A stretch of 41,357 nt of DNA from Chitinophagales bacterium. GTDB lineage: Bacteria > Bacteroidota > Bacteroidia > Chitinophagales > JADJOU01. The translations under genes were made by a program, and so were the position numbers. Of this stretch, positions 1 to 7,084 are shown piece by piece. The notes beneath the pieces are model-generated. The model was not told the DNA's origin and did no database searches. It saw only the letters and a program-made list of their open reading frames with translations. The first letter of the stretch is position 1. Every line of letters starts with the position of its first letter. The stretch lies in assembly GCA_016787225.1 (NCBI GenBank), contig JAEUUY010000016.1:1-41357 (forward strand), written 5' to 3'.

Positions 1-192
1 AGCAATTTGATAGAACGATTTAAGTCTCATAACACCTTATCTAATAAAGGATATACGGTTAGATTCCGTCCTTGGTATGTTATACATATAGAGTTCTTTT
101 ACAATAAAAAGCAAGCTATGGAGCGAGAACATTATTTTAAATCTGGAATAGGCAGAAAATGGTTGGACGAAAACACTAGTATAGAAATATAG
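1..192 (+). CDS. GIY-YIG endonuclease family protein, C-terminal part (cut by window edge)
   Basis: This is the 3' part of a small GIY-YIG nuclease gene; its start lies before the window. Reading in frame from base 1 gives residues equivalent to 23-85 of the complete copy at 277-534, ending in the same TAG. It keeps the arginine of the NLIERFKSHN segment and the conserved glutamate of the AMEREHYFKSG segment, so the visible part is intact. It differs from the downstream copy by two residues (Asn for Lys in LSNKGY, Tyr for Cys in FFYNKK). The family is the short UvrC-N-like group whose cellular job is mostly unknown; members cut DNA in vitro in some cases. The stop codon runs straight into a tRNA-like 3' end, as in the second copy. 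Confidence 0.8.
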   Translation, partial: SNLIERFKSHNTLSNKGYTVRFRPWYVIHIEFFYNKKQAMEREHYFKSGIGRKWLDENTSIEI

Positions 193-199
193 GCTCATA

Positions 200-243
200 T
201 CTGCCAAAGGCGGACGCACGTTCGAGTCGTGTCCCCGCTACTA
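200..243 (+). pseudogene. tRNA 3'-end fragment (variable arm, T-arm, acceptor strand), copy 1
   Basis: A 6-bp hairpin (200-214, loop AAA) is followed by one base and a 5-bp T-stem (216-220 with 228-232) closing a 7-base loop TTCGAGT that fits the tRNA T-loop consensus. Then come seven bases CCCCGCT, a discriminator A and CTA, as at a tRNA acceptor end. The hairpin placed directly before the T-arm is the arrangement of a class II tRNA (Leu, Ser or Tyr). No D-arm, anticodon arm or 5' acceptor strand (expected AGCGGGG) is present nearby, so this is a fragment and not a complete tRNA gene. Isotype cannot be assigned. Confidence 0.7.
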
Positions 244-250
244 GTTTTTT

Positions 251-276
251 AAGAGACCCAACGGTCTCTTTTTTTT
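251..276 (+). terminator. Rho-independent terminator
   Basis: An 8-bp stem (251-258 with 263-270), loop CAAC, is followed by a T-run that continues to 276. It ends the first nuclease/tRNA-end module. The ATG of the next nuclease gene follows at 277 with no gap, so that gene has no obvious leader or ribosome binding site of its own between hairpin and start. Confidence 0.85.
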
Positions 277-534
277 ATGGAAGAATATGTTGTTTATGTT
301 TTGTATTCTAAGTCTCATTCCAAACGATATATCGGATATACGAGCAATTTGATAGAACGATTTAAGTCTCATAACACCTTATCTAAGAAAGGATATACGG
401 TTAGATTTCGTCCTTGGTATGTTATACATATAGAGTTCTTTTGCAATAAAAAGCAAGCTATGGAGCGAGAACATTATTTTAAATCTGGAATAGGCAGAAA
501 ATGGTTGGACGAAAACACTAGTATAGAAATATAG
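277..534 (+). CDS. GIY-YIG endonuclease family protein, complete copy
   Basis: This encodes 85 residues, the usual size for the short stand-alone GIY-YIG proteins related to the UvrC N-terminal nuclease domain. The signature is seen as VYVLYS (residues 6-11) and RYIGYTSN (17-24), followed by the arginine of NLIERFKSHN and the metal-binding glutamate candidate in AMEREHYFKSG. Family knowledge says such domains make one metal-dependent cut in DNA; the substrate here is unknown. The ATG sits immediately after a terminator hairpin and the stop is immediately followed by a tRNA-like 3' end, so the gene is wedged between tRNA-end sequences. It is almost identical to the truncated upstream copy, which points to a recent duplication or a repeated insertion. 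Confidence 0.85.
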   Translation: MEEYVVYVLYSKSHSKRYIGYTSNLIERFKSHNTLSKKGYTVRFRPWYVIHIEFFCNKKQAMEREHYFKSGIGRKWLDENTSIEI

Positions 535-585
535 GCTCATATCCGCCAAAGGCGGACGCACGTTCGAGTCGTGTCCCCGCTACTA
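343..585 (+). repeat. Direct repeat, copy 2
   Basis: This is the second copy of the 243-bp repeat (239 of 243 bases identical). The one change inside the hairpin (T in copy 1 at 202, C here at 544) swaps a G-T for a G-C pair, so the hairpin is kept in both copies. Confidence 0.95.
542..585 (+). pseudogene. tRNA 3'-end fragment, copy 2
   Basis: It has the same architecture as at 200-243: a 6-bp hairpin (542-556, perfectly paired here), a T-arm (558-574) with loop TTCGAGT, acceptor strand CCCCGCT, discriminator A and CTA. As in copy 1, the 5' half of a tRNA is absent. A terminator follows directly. Confidence 0.7.
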
Positions 586-590
586 AATTT

Positions 591-622
591 AGAAGGCTAT
601 CAATTTTTTGGTAGTCTTTTTT
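591..622 (+). terminator. Rho-independent terminator
   Basis: An 11-bp stem with a few G-T pairs (591-601 with 610-620) is followed by T residues. It closes the second nuclease/tRNA-end module. Confidence 0.7.
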
Positions 623-654
623 AGTGATATTTATTTTACTTCGAAAAATATTCT

Positions 655-662
655 TACCTTTG
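655..662 (+). promoter_or_regulatory. Bacteroidota -7 promoter box (TACCTTTG)
   Basis: TACCTTTG matches the TAnnTTTG -7 element of the Bacteroidota primary sigma factor. TTTA at 635-638, 16 bases upstream, is one base off a TTTG -33 element. The ATG at 667 lies only 4 bases downstream, so the transcript would be leaderless or nearly so. Confidence 0.5.
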
Positions 663-666
663 ACTA

Positions 667-1062
667 ATGAAAGGAAAGTATCGAAAAATATATTTATTAT
701 CTTTTATACTCTTGGCAGGCATTACGCTAGCTGCTGTATTTGTAGTGTTTAAGAAATATCGTAATGAGTCGAATAATAGTATGATGGTGTCGAATGCTAA
801 ATTTCAATTATCAAAAATTAAAGAGCGAATAACTCAAATTGAAAATCGTTTGCCTATTGCAGATAGTACTCTTTTGCAGGATATAGAAACGATTAAACTT
901 GATGAGGCTACCGTTGACTCACTTCTTAATTTTAATTCGCTAAGTAAAGAATCATTAGAGGTTATTGCCGAACAACTGGCTAAACTTTCTAGCCGAAGTA
1001 GCAAGATGGAGAAATCAGTAGATGCTTTAGCACAAGATTCTCAATCAGAATCCACAAAATAG
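667..1062 (+). CDS. Small membrane-anchored coiled-coil protein of unknown function
   Basis: This encodes 131 residues and matches no family I recognise. A lysine/arginine-rich start (MKGKYRKIY) is followed by one hydrophobic segment at about residues 8-29, which looks like an uncleaved N-terminal anchor. The rest is hydrophilic, rich in Lys, Glu, Ser and Leu, and looks largely helical, with likely coiled-coil stretches at about 48-65 and 95-120. There is no cysteine after the membrane segment, so it is probably not a lipoprotein. It has its own promoter-like box and is convergent with folE, with only 19 bases between stop codons and no visible terminator. Function is unknown. Confidence 0.65.
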   Translation: MKGKYRKIYLLSFILLAGITLAAVFVVFKKYRNESNNSMMVSNAKFQLSKIKERITQIENRLPIADSTLLQDIETIKLDEATVDSLLNFNSLSKESLEVIAEQLAKLSSRSSKMEKSVDALAQDSQSESTK

Positions 1063-1081
1063 ATTATAGTCCTTTACGAAT

Positions 1082-1681
1082 CTAGGAAAGTTTATGACTA
1101 ATAAGATTCATAAATTCTCTCCTCGTAGCTGAATTGTCGAGAAATGGACCTGTAAATGCAGAAGTTACAGTAGATGAGTTTTGTTTTTGAACACCTCGCA
1201 TCATCATGCACAAATGCTTGGCTTCTATGACCACAGCTACACCATGTGGATCTAATGCTTCCTGTATAGCATCTCTAATTTGTGTGGTCATTCTTTCTTG
1301 AACTTGAAGCCTACGGGCATATACATCCACCACCCTAGCTAATTTACTTAAACCAGTTATTTTACCATTCGGTAAATAACCTATATGTGCTTTGCCATAA
1401 AAAGGAACCATATGATGCTCGCACATAGAGTATAGCTCTATATCCTTCACGATTACCATCTCTTCTGAGTCTTCATTAAATATGGCGGATTTGAGAATAT
1501 CAACTGCATTAAGTTGATAACCATTAGTCATGAAGCTCCATGCCTTGGCTACACGAAGAGGAGTGTTTAGTAAGCCTTCTCGATCAGAATCTTCACCTAA
1601 TAAGTCCAAAGATGATTTTATATTTTCCGATATCCTATTGATAACTGCAGGGTTGTATTCTTCTACTTTTTTATAGGACAT
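1082..1681 (-). CDS. folE: GTP cyclohydrolase I
   Basis: FolE converts GTP to 7,8-dihydroneopterin triphosphate, the first step of tetrahydrofolate (and pterin) synthesis in the cytoplasm. The 199 residues match the usual bacterial length. The zinc ligands are visible as Cys87 and His90 in the MCEHHMVPF motif and Cys158 in HLCMMMRG. The downstream segment with [16 protein letters not shown] is also typical. It is the last of a minus-strand run panD, flippase-like gene, RNase H gene, folE; a 47-base gap separates it from the RNase H gene. No strong promoter box is visible in that gap, so it may be read from upstream. Confidence 0.95.
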   Translation of the reverse strand: MSYKKVEEYNPAVINRISENIKSSLDLLGEDSDREGLLNTPLRVAKAWSFMTNGYQLNAVDILKSAIFNEDSEEMVIVKDIELYSMCEHHMVPFYGKAHIGYLPNGKITGLSKLARVVDVYARRLQVQERMTTQIRDAIQEALDPHGVAVVIEAKHLCMMMRGVQKQNSSTVTSAFTGPFLDNSATRREFMNLISHKLS

Positions 1682-1728
1682 TTTTTTTCTTTTTGACTTT
1701 TGGATAACAAATTTTTATTTGCGATAGT

Positions 1729-2358
1729 TCACTTTCTTCCGAAATCTGCTGGAATTTCACCCCAGTGTTCAGTATCCCATTTGCGAATATCAATCGATAA
1801 TGTATGAGTTTTTAGGTAGTTTTCAGCTCGATTAATAAGTTCAAATAGTTCTTTATTATAGTCAGTAGGTTCAAGTTTTGTTTTTGCCTTCTTAGCTTTT
1901 ACCCAGGCAATGGCTGTGGCGCTATCGGTATAAACAGTCTTGACAATATTATTTTTCTGAAGATATGCTATGGCATGCACCAAACCTAAAAATTCGCCTA
2001 TATTGTTGGTACCTTCCTCAAACGGACCACGGTGAAATATGACTTCTTTTGTGGCAGTATCGACACAGCGATATTCCATAACTCCAGGATTACCGCTACA
2101 GGCTGCATCAACACAGATGCTATTTTTTTCGATTGGTAAATTGCTGATTGAAGGCTTTGGGCTCTCAGGATTCGTGTTGATGTTTACATATTTCCAATAA
2201 CTATCTTTGAAGGCTAATTCAGCTTGGGCTTTATTTGGGAATGCCTTGTATTGTGCTCCTTGAAAACCATCTATTTGAGCCTTGCATTGGAGCCAATTGT
2301 CATAGATTCCAGGTTGGTTCCCACGCCATACGACATAGAATTTAGTTGATTTTGCCAT
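1729..2358 (-). CDS. Viroplasmin/RNase H1-like domain protein
   Basis: This protein of 209 residues joins an N-terminal caulimovirus viroplasmin-type domain (about residues 1-45, FYVVWRGNQPGIYDNW) to an RNase HI-like domain (about 75-209). RNase HI degrades the RNA strand of RNA-DNA hybrids. Candidate catalytic acidic residues are seen in CVDAACSGNPG, NIGEFLG and VYTDSATA, with a fourth near the C-terminus (IPADFG). The first motif departs from the canonical DGSCLGNPG form. I chose the ATG at 2358 over one 13 codons upstream because the viroplasmin domain normally starts with a short MA/MS-K-KFYVVW sequence. The first 17 bases overlap the end of the flippase-like gene, which suggests translational coupling. 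Confidence 0.85.
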   Translation of the reverse strand: MAKSTKFYVVWRGNQPGIYDNWLQCKAQIDGFQGAQYKAFPNKAQAELAFKDSYWKYVNINTNPESPKPSISNLPIEKNSICVDAACSGNPGVMEYRCVDTATKEVIFHRGPFEEGTNNIGEFLGLVHAIAYLQKNNIVKTVYTDSATAIAWVKAKKAKTKLEPTDYNKELFELINRAENYLKTHTLSIDIRKWDTEHWGEIPADFGRK

Positions 2359-3313
2359 GGTCTCTTTTAAGAAGATATATCCACGAAAGTACTCCAAAAA
2401 AGACTAGAGTGGCAGTAGGAAGAATCCATGCCGCCCATGAATAGGTCTGTGCCGTAGTTTCTGATATGCCATATAATACTAAGGTCCAAGTCACTAACAC
2501 TTGATAGGCGCCGATACCTCCTTGAGTCAGTCCTACTCCCAGAGTTCCAGCTATTAGTACCACCAACCCACAACCGAGACTTAAATTAATAGTTTCACTA
2601 AATGCAAAAAAGAGAATATAGGTACTCAAGTAGTATATCGAATATATAGCTAGACTATAAATGATAAATAGAAGAGGATTTTTTAATTTTAAAATGGTTT
2701 TAAGACCTTCCAATACACCTTGGATTTTGCTAAGAACAAATTCTCTCAACTTACCCACACGCCAGATAACAATACCACCAATGAGTAACCCGATACCAAT
2801 ACATAAAGGTAAAAGAAGACTTGATTCTCCTTTCATATTACTATATTGTTTGTATATTTTTAGAAGTCGTTCGAATTCAAATAGAAGAGCTAATAAAATA
2901 TAAAGCCCTAATCCAAGTACATCGACTATGCGTTCTGTTATCATAGTGCCAATTCCCTTATCGAGTGGAACTTTTTCTTCTTTTAGCAGCACAGAGCAGC
3001 GAAGTACCTCTCCTAATCTAGGAAATACTAAATTGCCTAAATACATAATAAATATAGAAGAAATAAGGGTGGAATTTCTTGGATGATAATTCAGAGGTTC
3101 AAGCAACATTTTCCATCGAAATGCCCTAACAATACATGCTAAAGCTGCCAAAAAAATGGATAATATAACAAGCCAAACTGGAATATTTTTTATTCCTTCG
3201 ATTATTTGAATGCGCTGCTCTGGTGTGATTTTTGTTTGAAGGTAATATACCAAGCCGAATCCAATCCCAAGAGATATTAGAAATTTGGCTATGGAACTAA
3301 AGCTGAACTTCAT
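2342..3313 (-). CDS. Flippase-like / lysylphosphatidylglycerol synthase TM-region family membrane protein (UPF0104)
   Basis: This integral membrane protein has 323 residues and about eight hydrophobic segments, with the polar motif EVLRCSVLLKEEKVPLDKGIGTMITERIVD typical of the AglD/YbhN/MprF-N superfamily (here shortened: E-R-x9-K-x8-ERIVD at about residues 102-130). A second signature, GGIGAYQ, sits near residue 266. Members move or modify lipids at the cytoplasmic membrane; the substrate of the Bacteroidota version is not known. Its ATG overlaps the panD stop codon by one base (TAATG), and its 3' end overlaps the RNase H gene, so it is cotranscribed with both. Confidence 0.85.
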   Translation of the reverse strand: MKFSFSSIAKFLISLGIGFGLVYYLQTKITPEQRIQIIEGIKNIPVWLVILSIFLAALACIVRAFRWKMLLEPLNYHPRNSTLISSIFIMYLGNLVFPRLGEVLRCSVLLKEEKVPLDKGIGTMITERIVDVLGLGLYILLALLFEFERLLKIYKQYSNMKGESSLLLPLCIGIGLLIGGIVIWRVGKLREFVLSKIQGVLEGLKTILKLKNPLLFIIYSLAIYSIYYLSTYILFFAFSETINLSLGCGLVVLIAGTLGVGLTQGGIGAYQVLVTWTLVLYGISETTAQTYSWAAWILPTATLVFFGVLSWIYLLKRDHGKIN

Positions 3314-3666
3314 TATGCAGTCAGTTGATTATTTGGCTGAGAAGGATAAATCATCACAGGCTGATGTTTTTTCATTTCTTCTTCTGTCATATAAGCATAG
3401 GAAATGATAATAACCAAATCACCAGGTTCTACACGCCTTGCAGCAGGACCATTGAGACAAATAACTCCACTGCCTCTTTCACCTTTGATCACATATGTTT
3501 CTAGTCGCTCACCATTATTGACATTGACTATCTGTACGCGCTCATTCTCAAATATTTTGGCAGCATCCATCAAATCTTCATCGATAGTGATGCTCCCTAT
3601 ATAGTTAAGATCCGCTTGGGTTACGACTGCACGGTGTATTTTAGATTTGAATACCTGAAAAAACAT
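3313..3666 (-). CDS. panD: Aspartate 1-decarboxylase precursor
   Basis: PanD decarboxylates L-aspartate to beta-alanine for pantothenate and coenzyme A synthesis. It is a pyruvoyl enzyme that cuts itself between Gly24 and Ser25; the site is seen in [10 protein letters not shown]. Lys9, Arg54, Tyr58 and Asn72, the active-site residues known from the E. coli enzyme, are all at the matching positions. At 117 residues it is a normal-length enzyme. It is the first gene of the panD, flippase-like, RNase H, folE run, with a -7 box 30 bases upstream of its ATG. No PanZ/PanM maturation factor gene is present in the window. Confidence 0.95.
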   Translation of the reverse strand: MFFQVFKSKIHRAVVTQADLNYIGSITIDEDLMDAAKIFENERVQIVNVNNGERLETYVIKGERGSGVICLNGPAARRVEPGDLVIIISYAYMTEEEMKKHQPVMIYPSQPNNQLTA

Positions 3667-3695
3667 TAGCTTTTGTTGGATAAAAAATTAAGCGA

Positions 3696-3703
3696 CAAAG
3701 ATA
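3696..3703 (-). promoter_or_regulatory. Bacteroidota -7 promoter box (TATCTTTG) before panD
   Basis: On the minus strand TATCTTTG matches TAnnTTTG exactly and lies 30 bases before the panD ATG. No good -33 TTTG is visible at the usual distance, so support is moderate. Confidence 0.5.
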
Positions 3704-3737
3704 AGATTACATTTTGATTTAGCCGCTTATTATTCCT

Positions 3738-5183
3738 TTACAAAGTAAATTCATAACGTATAATATAGGGTCTATTGGGATAAAAGCCTTCAATATACAC
3801 TTTACTACCTTCCTTATCTTGTAATATTTGGCTTATTTCCGACTCTGTACTAATGGCTATGTTATTTATATTAGTAATCACAAATCCAGGCTTCATATCT
3901 GTATTACGAGCTATGATACCATCTTCGATTTTTACTATTTTCAATCCATTGGCTACCCCGAAGTGTTGTAACTCTTGTGAGGATAGTGGTGTAAGCTTGA
4001 TACCTAATTTTTTGATACTGCCTTGTACATTTTTAATAATCTCAGTGGTGTTTGCCTGATTTTTCAAGACCGCAGAAGTTTCTTGAATATTACCATTTCG
4101 CACATAAGTTATATTGATTTTATCACCCGGACTGTGTGTGGCGAGGTGTTCTTTCAGCTCAGGAAAACTTGTTATGGTATTGGTGTTTATTTTTACGATA
4201 ACGTCGTTTGATTTCAGCCCAGCGTCTTTAGCTGCACTACCTTCAAACACATTAGCAATCAAGATTCCACTTGGAGACGGAAGTGATAATTTCTTAGCTA
4301 AATCAGATGTAAGCTGAGCCGGTTGAATTCCTAAATAAGCTCTCTGTACAGTACCGTGTTTTTTGAGGTCATTCATAACTTTATTGACTATATTGGATGG
4401 TACAGCAAAGGCATATCCTGCATAGGCCCCAGTAGGGGAGGCTATCGCTGTGTTGATGCCTATGAGTTCTCCTTTGAGATTGACTAAAGCGCCGCCAGAA
4501 TTGCCAGGATTCACAGCCGCATCTGTCTGTATAAAGGATTCTATTGGGTTTCCTTGCTGATTGGGTTGATTCATGCTAAGTGAGCGGCCTTTAGCACTTA
4601 CGATACCTTGAGTCACAGTACTTTCTAGGTTGAATGGATTACCTACCGCTAGAACCCATTCTCCTACCATTACCTCATCTGAATTAGCTAAAGCCATCGC
4701 AGGGAGTTCATTTTCTTCTATTTTTATAAGTGCCAAGTCTGTATCTTTATCTGTACCAATTACTTTGGCTTTGTAGGTGTTTTTGTTTCTTAAGGTTACC
4801 TCAATTTCTGTCGCATTTTGTATCACATGGTAATTGGTTATAATATAGCCATCTTTGGCTACTATGACTCCAGAGCCGCTTGATTCCTGTTTGTGTGTGC
4901 GTGGTTGATAGAAATCAAATCCAAATAAACTGTGAAACGGATTTTGGTAGTTAATAGTGACTTGTATTTTAGTCTTAATGTGCACTACACATGGAGTGGA
5001 CACAGCTGCTGCTGCCACGAAACTAATACCATTGTTTGATTTATTAGCATTTTTAATCAGTTCTGTAAGTTCTTGATAATTGCTATTTTCTAGACCTTTA
5101 CTCTCTTTCGGTTTCGCTTGGCACTGAATCAATACAAGTAATAATGTTATAAATCCTAGACTTTTAATTTTGTAGTTAATCAT
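3738..5183 (-). CDS. HtrA/DegP-type periplasmic serine protease with two PDZ domains
   Basis: This is a quality-control protease of the cell envelope. The trypsin-like domain (about residues 55-250) has the catalytic triad His119 (ITNYHVI), Asp149 (DTDLALI) and Ser229 (NPGNSGGAL). PDZ1 follows at about 265-355 and a more divergent PDZ2 at about 385-475; 481 residues is normal for DegP. The N-terminus has a hydrophobic signal segment ending in Cys21 (LVLIQC), a plausible but non-canonical lipoprotein site, so it may be lipid-anchored. It lies 71 bases upstream of panD on the same strand and probably has its own promoter in the AT-rich gap before 5183. The assignment to the DegP/DegQ/DegS branch is left open. 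Confidence 0.93.
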   Translation of the reverse strand: MINYKIKSLGFITLLLVLIQCQAKPKESKGLENSNYQELTELIKNANKSNNGISFVAAAAVSTPCVVHIKTKIQVTINYQNPFHSLFGFDFYQPRTHKQESSGSGVIVAKDGYIITNYHVIQNATEIEVTLRNKNTYKAKVIGTDKDTDLALIKIEENELPAMALANSDEVMVGEWVLAVGNPFNLESTVTQGIVSAKGRSLSMNQPNQQGNPIESFIQTDAAVNPGNSGGALVNLKGELIGINTAIASPTGAYAGYAFAVPSNIVNKVMNDLKKHGTVQRAYLGIQPAQLTSDLAKKLSLPSPSGILIANVFEGSAAKDAGLKSNDVIVKINTNTITSFPELKEHLATHSPGDKINITYVRNGNIQETSAVLKNQANTTEIIKNVQGSIKKLGIKLTPLSSQELQHFGVANGLKIVKIEDGIIARNTDMKPGFVITNINNIAISTESEISQILQDKEGSKVYIEGFYPNRPYIIRYEFTL

Positions 5184-5375
5184 TTTGTTTATTTTTTTGA
5201 TATAAACACAAAATTATGGTCAAAAATTTTGATTGAAAAGATAATTTATAGTTAAATTAACTATGTTTTATTTTTTTTAAAAATTCTTAGAATGAGAATG
5301 ATTGAGGGTAATTAAAATTTATTGTTTATTTTCGTATTTTAGGATTTTAAATAAAAAAAATAGATTATATAAAGT

Positions 5376-6164
5376 GTGAAAATTCAAGAATTAAAGCAGA
5401 AAGCTTTAAAGATTAAGAAAAGATTTTTAGCAATGTACTATAATGCTAATGCTGGACATATTGGGTCTTCCCTTTCATGTTTAGAGATTGTTACGTTTGT
5501 TAAACTAAATTGGATGAAAGTACATGACAAATTTATTTTATCAAAAGGACATGCTGCAGCTTGCCTTTATAGTGTTTTAGCAGAAAAGGGTTTTTTATCT
5601 GAAGCTGAAATTGATAGTTTTTATAAGAATGGAAGCTATTTAGCGGCTCATCCGCCAGTAAATAAGATTAATGGAATTCCATTTGCTACTGGTAGTTTAG
5701 GTCACGGATTGAGTCTTGCTGCAGGGTTTGGATTATCTAATAGCATACAAGGAAAATCATTAATGACTTTCTGTGTTACTAGTGATGGAGAATTGAATGA
5801 AGGGAGTATATGGGAAGCAGCTATGTTTATTGCCCATAAAAAATTGAATAATGTTGTATGGTTTATTGACAGAAATAGGTGGCAAGGTTTTGGCAGTACA
5901 GAAGATGTTATTAAACTTGACCCTCTCTATGATAAATTAAAGGCATTTGGTTTTAACGTTCTAGAGGGAAATGGTCATGATTTTAATTTTTTAGATTCTG
6001 TAAAAAATATAATAATCAATTCTACATATGATAAACCATATGTCGTAATTTGTAATACTATAAAAGGGAATGGCTTAAAATTTTTTGAAGATACATTAAG
6101 CTGTCACTACCTACCTTTGACCATTGAACAATACGAAATGACTAATTTATTGAATGAAAATTGA
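5376..6164 (+). CDS. Split transketolase, N-terminal (thiamine diphosphate-binding) subunit
   Basis: This is a 262-residue stand-alone version of the N-terminal domain of transketolase. The cofactor-binding histidines are visible at His28 (GHIGSS), His59 (SKGHAA) and His110 (SLGHGLS). The TPP motif spans about 136-167 but reads SDGE rather than GDGE, and ends in DRNRWQG. The start is GTG at 5376; the first ATG would remove 19 residues of the first helix. Housekeeping transketolase is a single chain, whereas split forms in sugar gene clusters usually serve special two-carbon transfers. The partner gene starts 11 bases downstream. Together they would move a ketol group to a sugar acceptor; the acceptor here is probably an activated sugar, judging from the fused epimerase that follows. 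Confidence 0.92.
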   Translation: MKIQELKQKALKIKKRFLAMYYNANAGHIGSSLSCLEIVTFVKLNWMKVHDKFILSKGHAAACLYSVLAEKGFLSEAEIDSFYKNGSYLAAHPPVNKINGIPFATGSLGHGLSLAAGFGLSNSIQGKSLMTFCVTSDGELNEGSIWEAAMFIAHKKLNNVVWFIDRNRWQGFGSTEDVIKLDPLYDKLKAFGFNVLEGNGHDFNFLDSVKNIIINSTYDKPYVVICNTIKGNGLKFFEDTLSCHYLPLTIEQYEMTNLLNEN

Positions 6165-6175
6165 GATTATAACCC

Positions 6176-7084
6176 ATGCGAAATGAATTTGCGAAAAGCA
6201 TTATTGGACATTACAAAAAACAGAAGAATATTTGTTTTCTTACAGGAGACCTTGGTTTTATGGCATTAGAGGGTGTTCAAACTGAGCTTGGAGACCATTT
6301 TATTAATGTAGGAGTAGCCGAACAAAATTTAGTTTCGATTGCTGCAGCCATGGCATTTGAAGGTTTTATTCCTTTTGCATATAGTATATCACCTTTTATC
6401 ACATTTAGACCATACGAACAAATAAGAGTTGATGTATGTTTACATAATCTACCTGTTAAAATTGTAGGCAATGGTGGTGGCTATGGCTATGGAATTATGG
6501 GTGCTACGCATCACTCCATAGAAGATTTTGGTTCCATGAAGATATTGCCAAATATGAGGGTGTATTTACCTTTTTTTGATCGTGACGTGGATGTAGTTGT
6601 AAATATGATGTTAAAAGATGTTCATCCAAATTATTTGAGACTTAATATGGGTGTTAAAGAAAATGTAATCACATATCAACCATTTGAACCATATAGGAAG
6701 TTGAAAGCTGGATCTGAACTAGTTATTTTAGGTTGTGGTACAGTTGTTGAACAGCTATTTAAGTTACCAAGCGATATAGTTAAAAATATTGAAATTTGGT
6801 TGGTAAGTATACTACCGTTAGAAAAATTTCCAGAAAGTCTAATACATTCAATCAATCAAAAAAAGAAGTTAGTAATAATTGAAGAACATGTTAAAGAAGG
6901 CGGATTAGGTGAGAGTGTAATATATGAGATTTTTCAATCTGGCATTCAACTTAATAGTTTTGATCACATATTTGCTCAAGGATATCCAAGTGGAAAATAT
7001 GGTTCACAACTTTGGCATCTTGAAGAAAATGATCTAGCTGGCAAAGGACTTGAAACTCGAGTTAAATTAATGTTAGATAGATGA
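6176..7084 (+). CDS. Split transketolase, C-terminal (pyrimidine-binding plus regulatory) subunit
   Basis: The 302 residues cover the second and third domains of transketolase. The glutamate that activates thiamine diphosphate is seen as Glu49 in VGVAEQNL. The SISPFITFRPYEQIR and ATHHSIED segments are typical of the pyrimidine-binding domain, and residues from about 180 onward form the transketolase C-terminal domain. It acts as a complex with the product of the gene ending at 6164. Its stop TGA overlaps the ATG of the next gene (ATGA at 7081-7084), so all three genes look translationally coupled. DXS-like activity is unlikely because both subunits resemble the sugar-cluster transketolase pair. 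Confidence 0.92.
   Translation: MRNEFAKSIIGHYKKQKNICFLTGDLGFMALEGVQTELGDHFINVGVAEQNLVSIAAAMAFEGFIPFAYSISPFITFRPYEQIRVDVCLHNLPVKIVGNGGGYGYGIMGATHHSIEDFGSMKILPNMRVYLPFFDRDVDVVVNMMLKDVHPNYLRLNMGVKENVITYQPFEPYRKLKAGSELVILGCGTVVEQLFKLPSDIVKNIEIWLVSILPLEKFPESLIHSINQKKKLVIIEEHVKEGGLGESVIYEIFQSGIQLNSFDHIFAQGYPSGKYGSQLWHLEENDLAGKGLETRVKLMLDR

Larger units (their letters stand above)
1..243 (+). repeat. Direct repeat, copy 1 (nuclease gene 3' part plus tRNA 3' end)
   Basis: Bases 1-243 match 343-585 with only four substitutions and no gaps. The repeat covers the last 63 codons of the GIY-YIG gene and the following hairpin, T-arm and acceptor end. It stops exactly after the tRNA-like CTA; the flanking sequences then diverge, although each copy is followed by its own terminator hairpin. 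The true left end of copy 1 is outside the window, so the repeat unit is probably at least 309 bp (277-585). Confidence 0.95.

Noticed and set aside
200-243. Complete tRNA gene
   Set aside because: T-arm and acceptor end are convincing, but the D-arm, anticodon arm and 5' acceptor strand are missing from the bases before it, which code for the nuclease.
1-585. CRISPR-like array from the repeated sequence near the left end
   Set aside because: Only two long coding repeats, with no short regularly spaced units and no cas genes.
5290-5310. GAATGAGAATGATTGAG resembles part of a Fur box
   Set aside because: Only loose similarity to the 19-bp Fur consensus in a very AT-rich gap, and neither neighbouring gene is related to iron.
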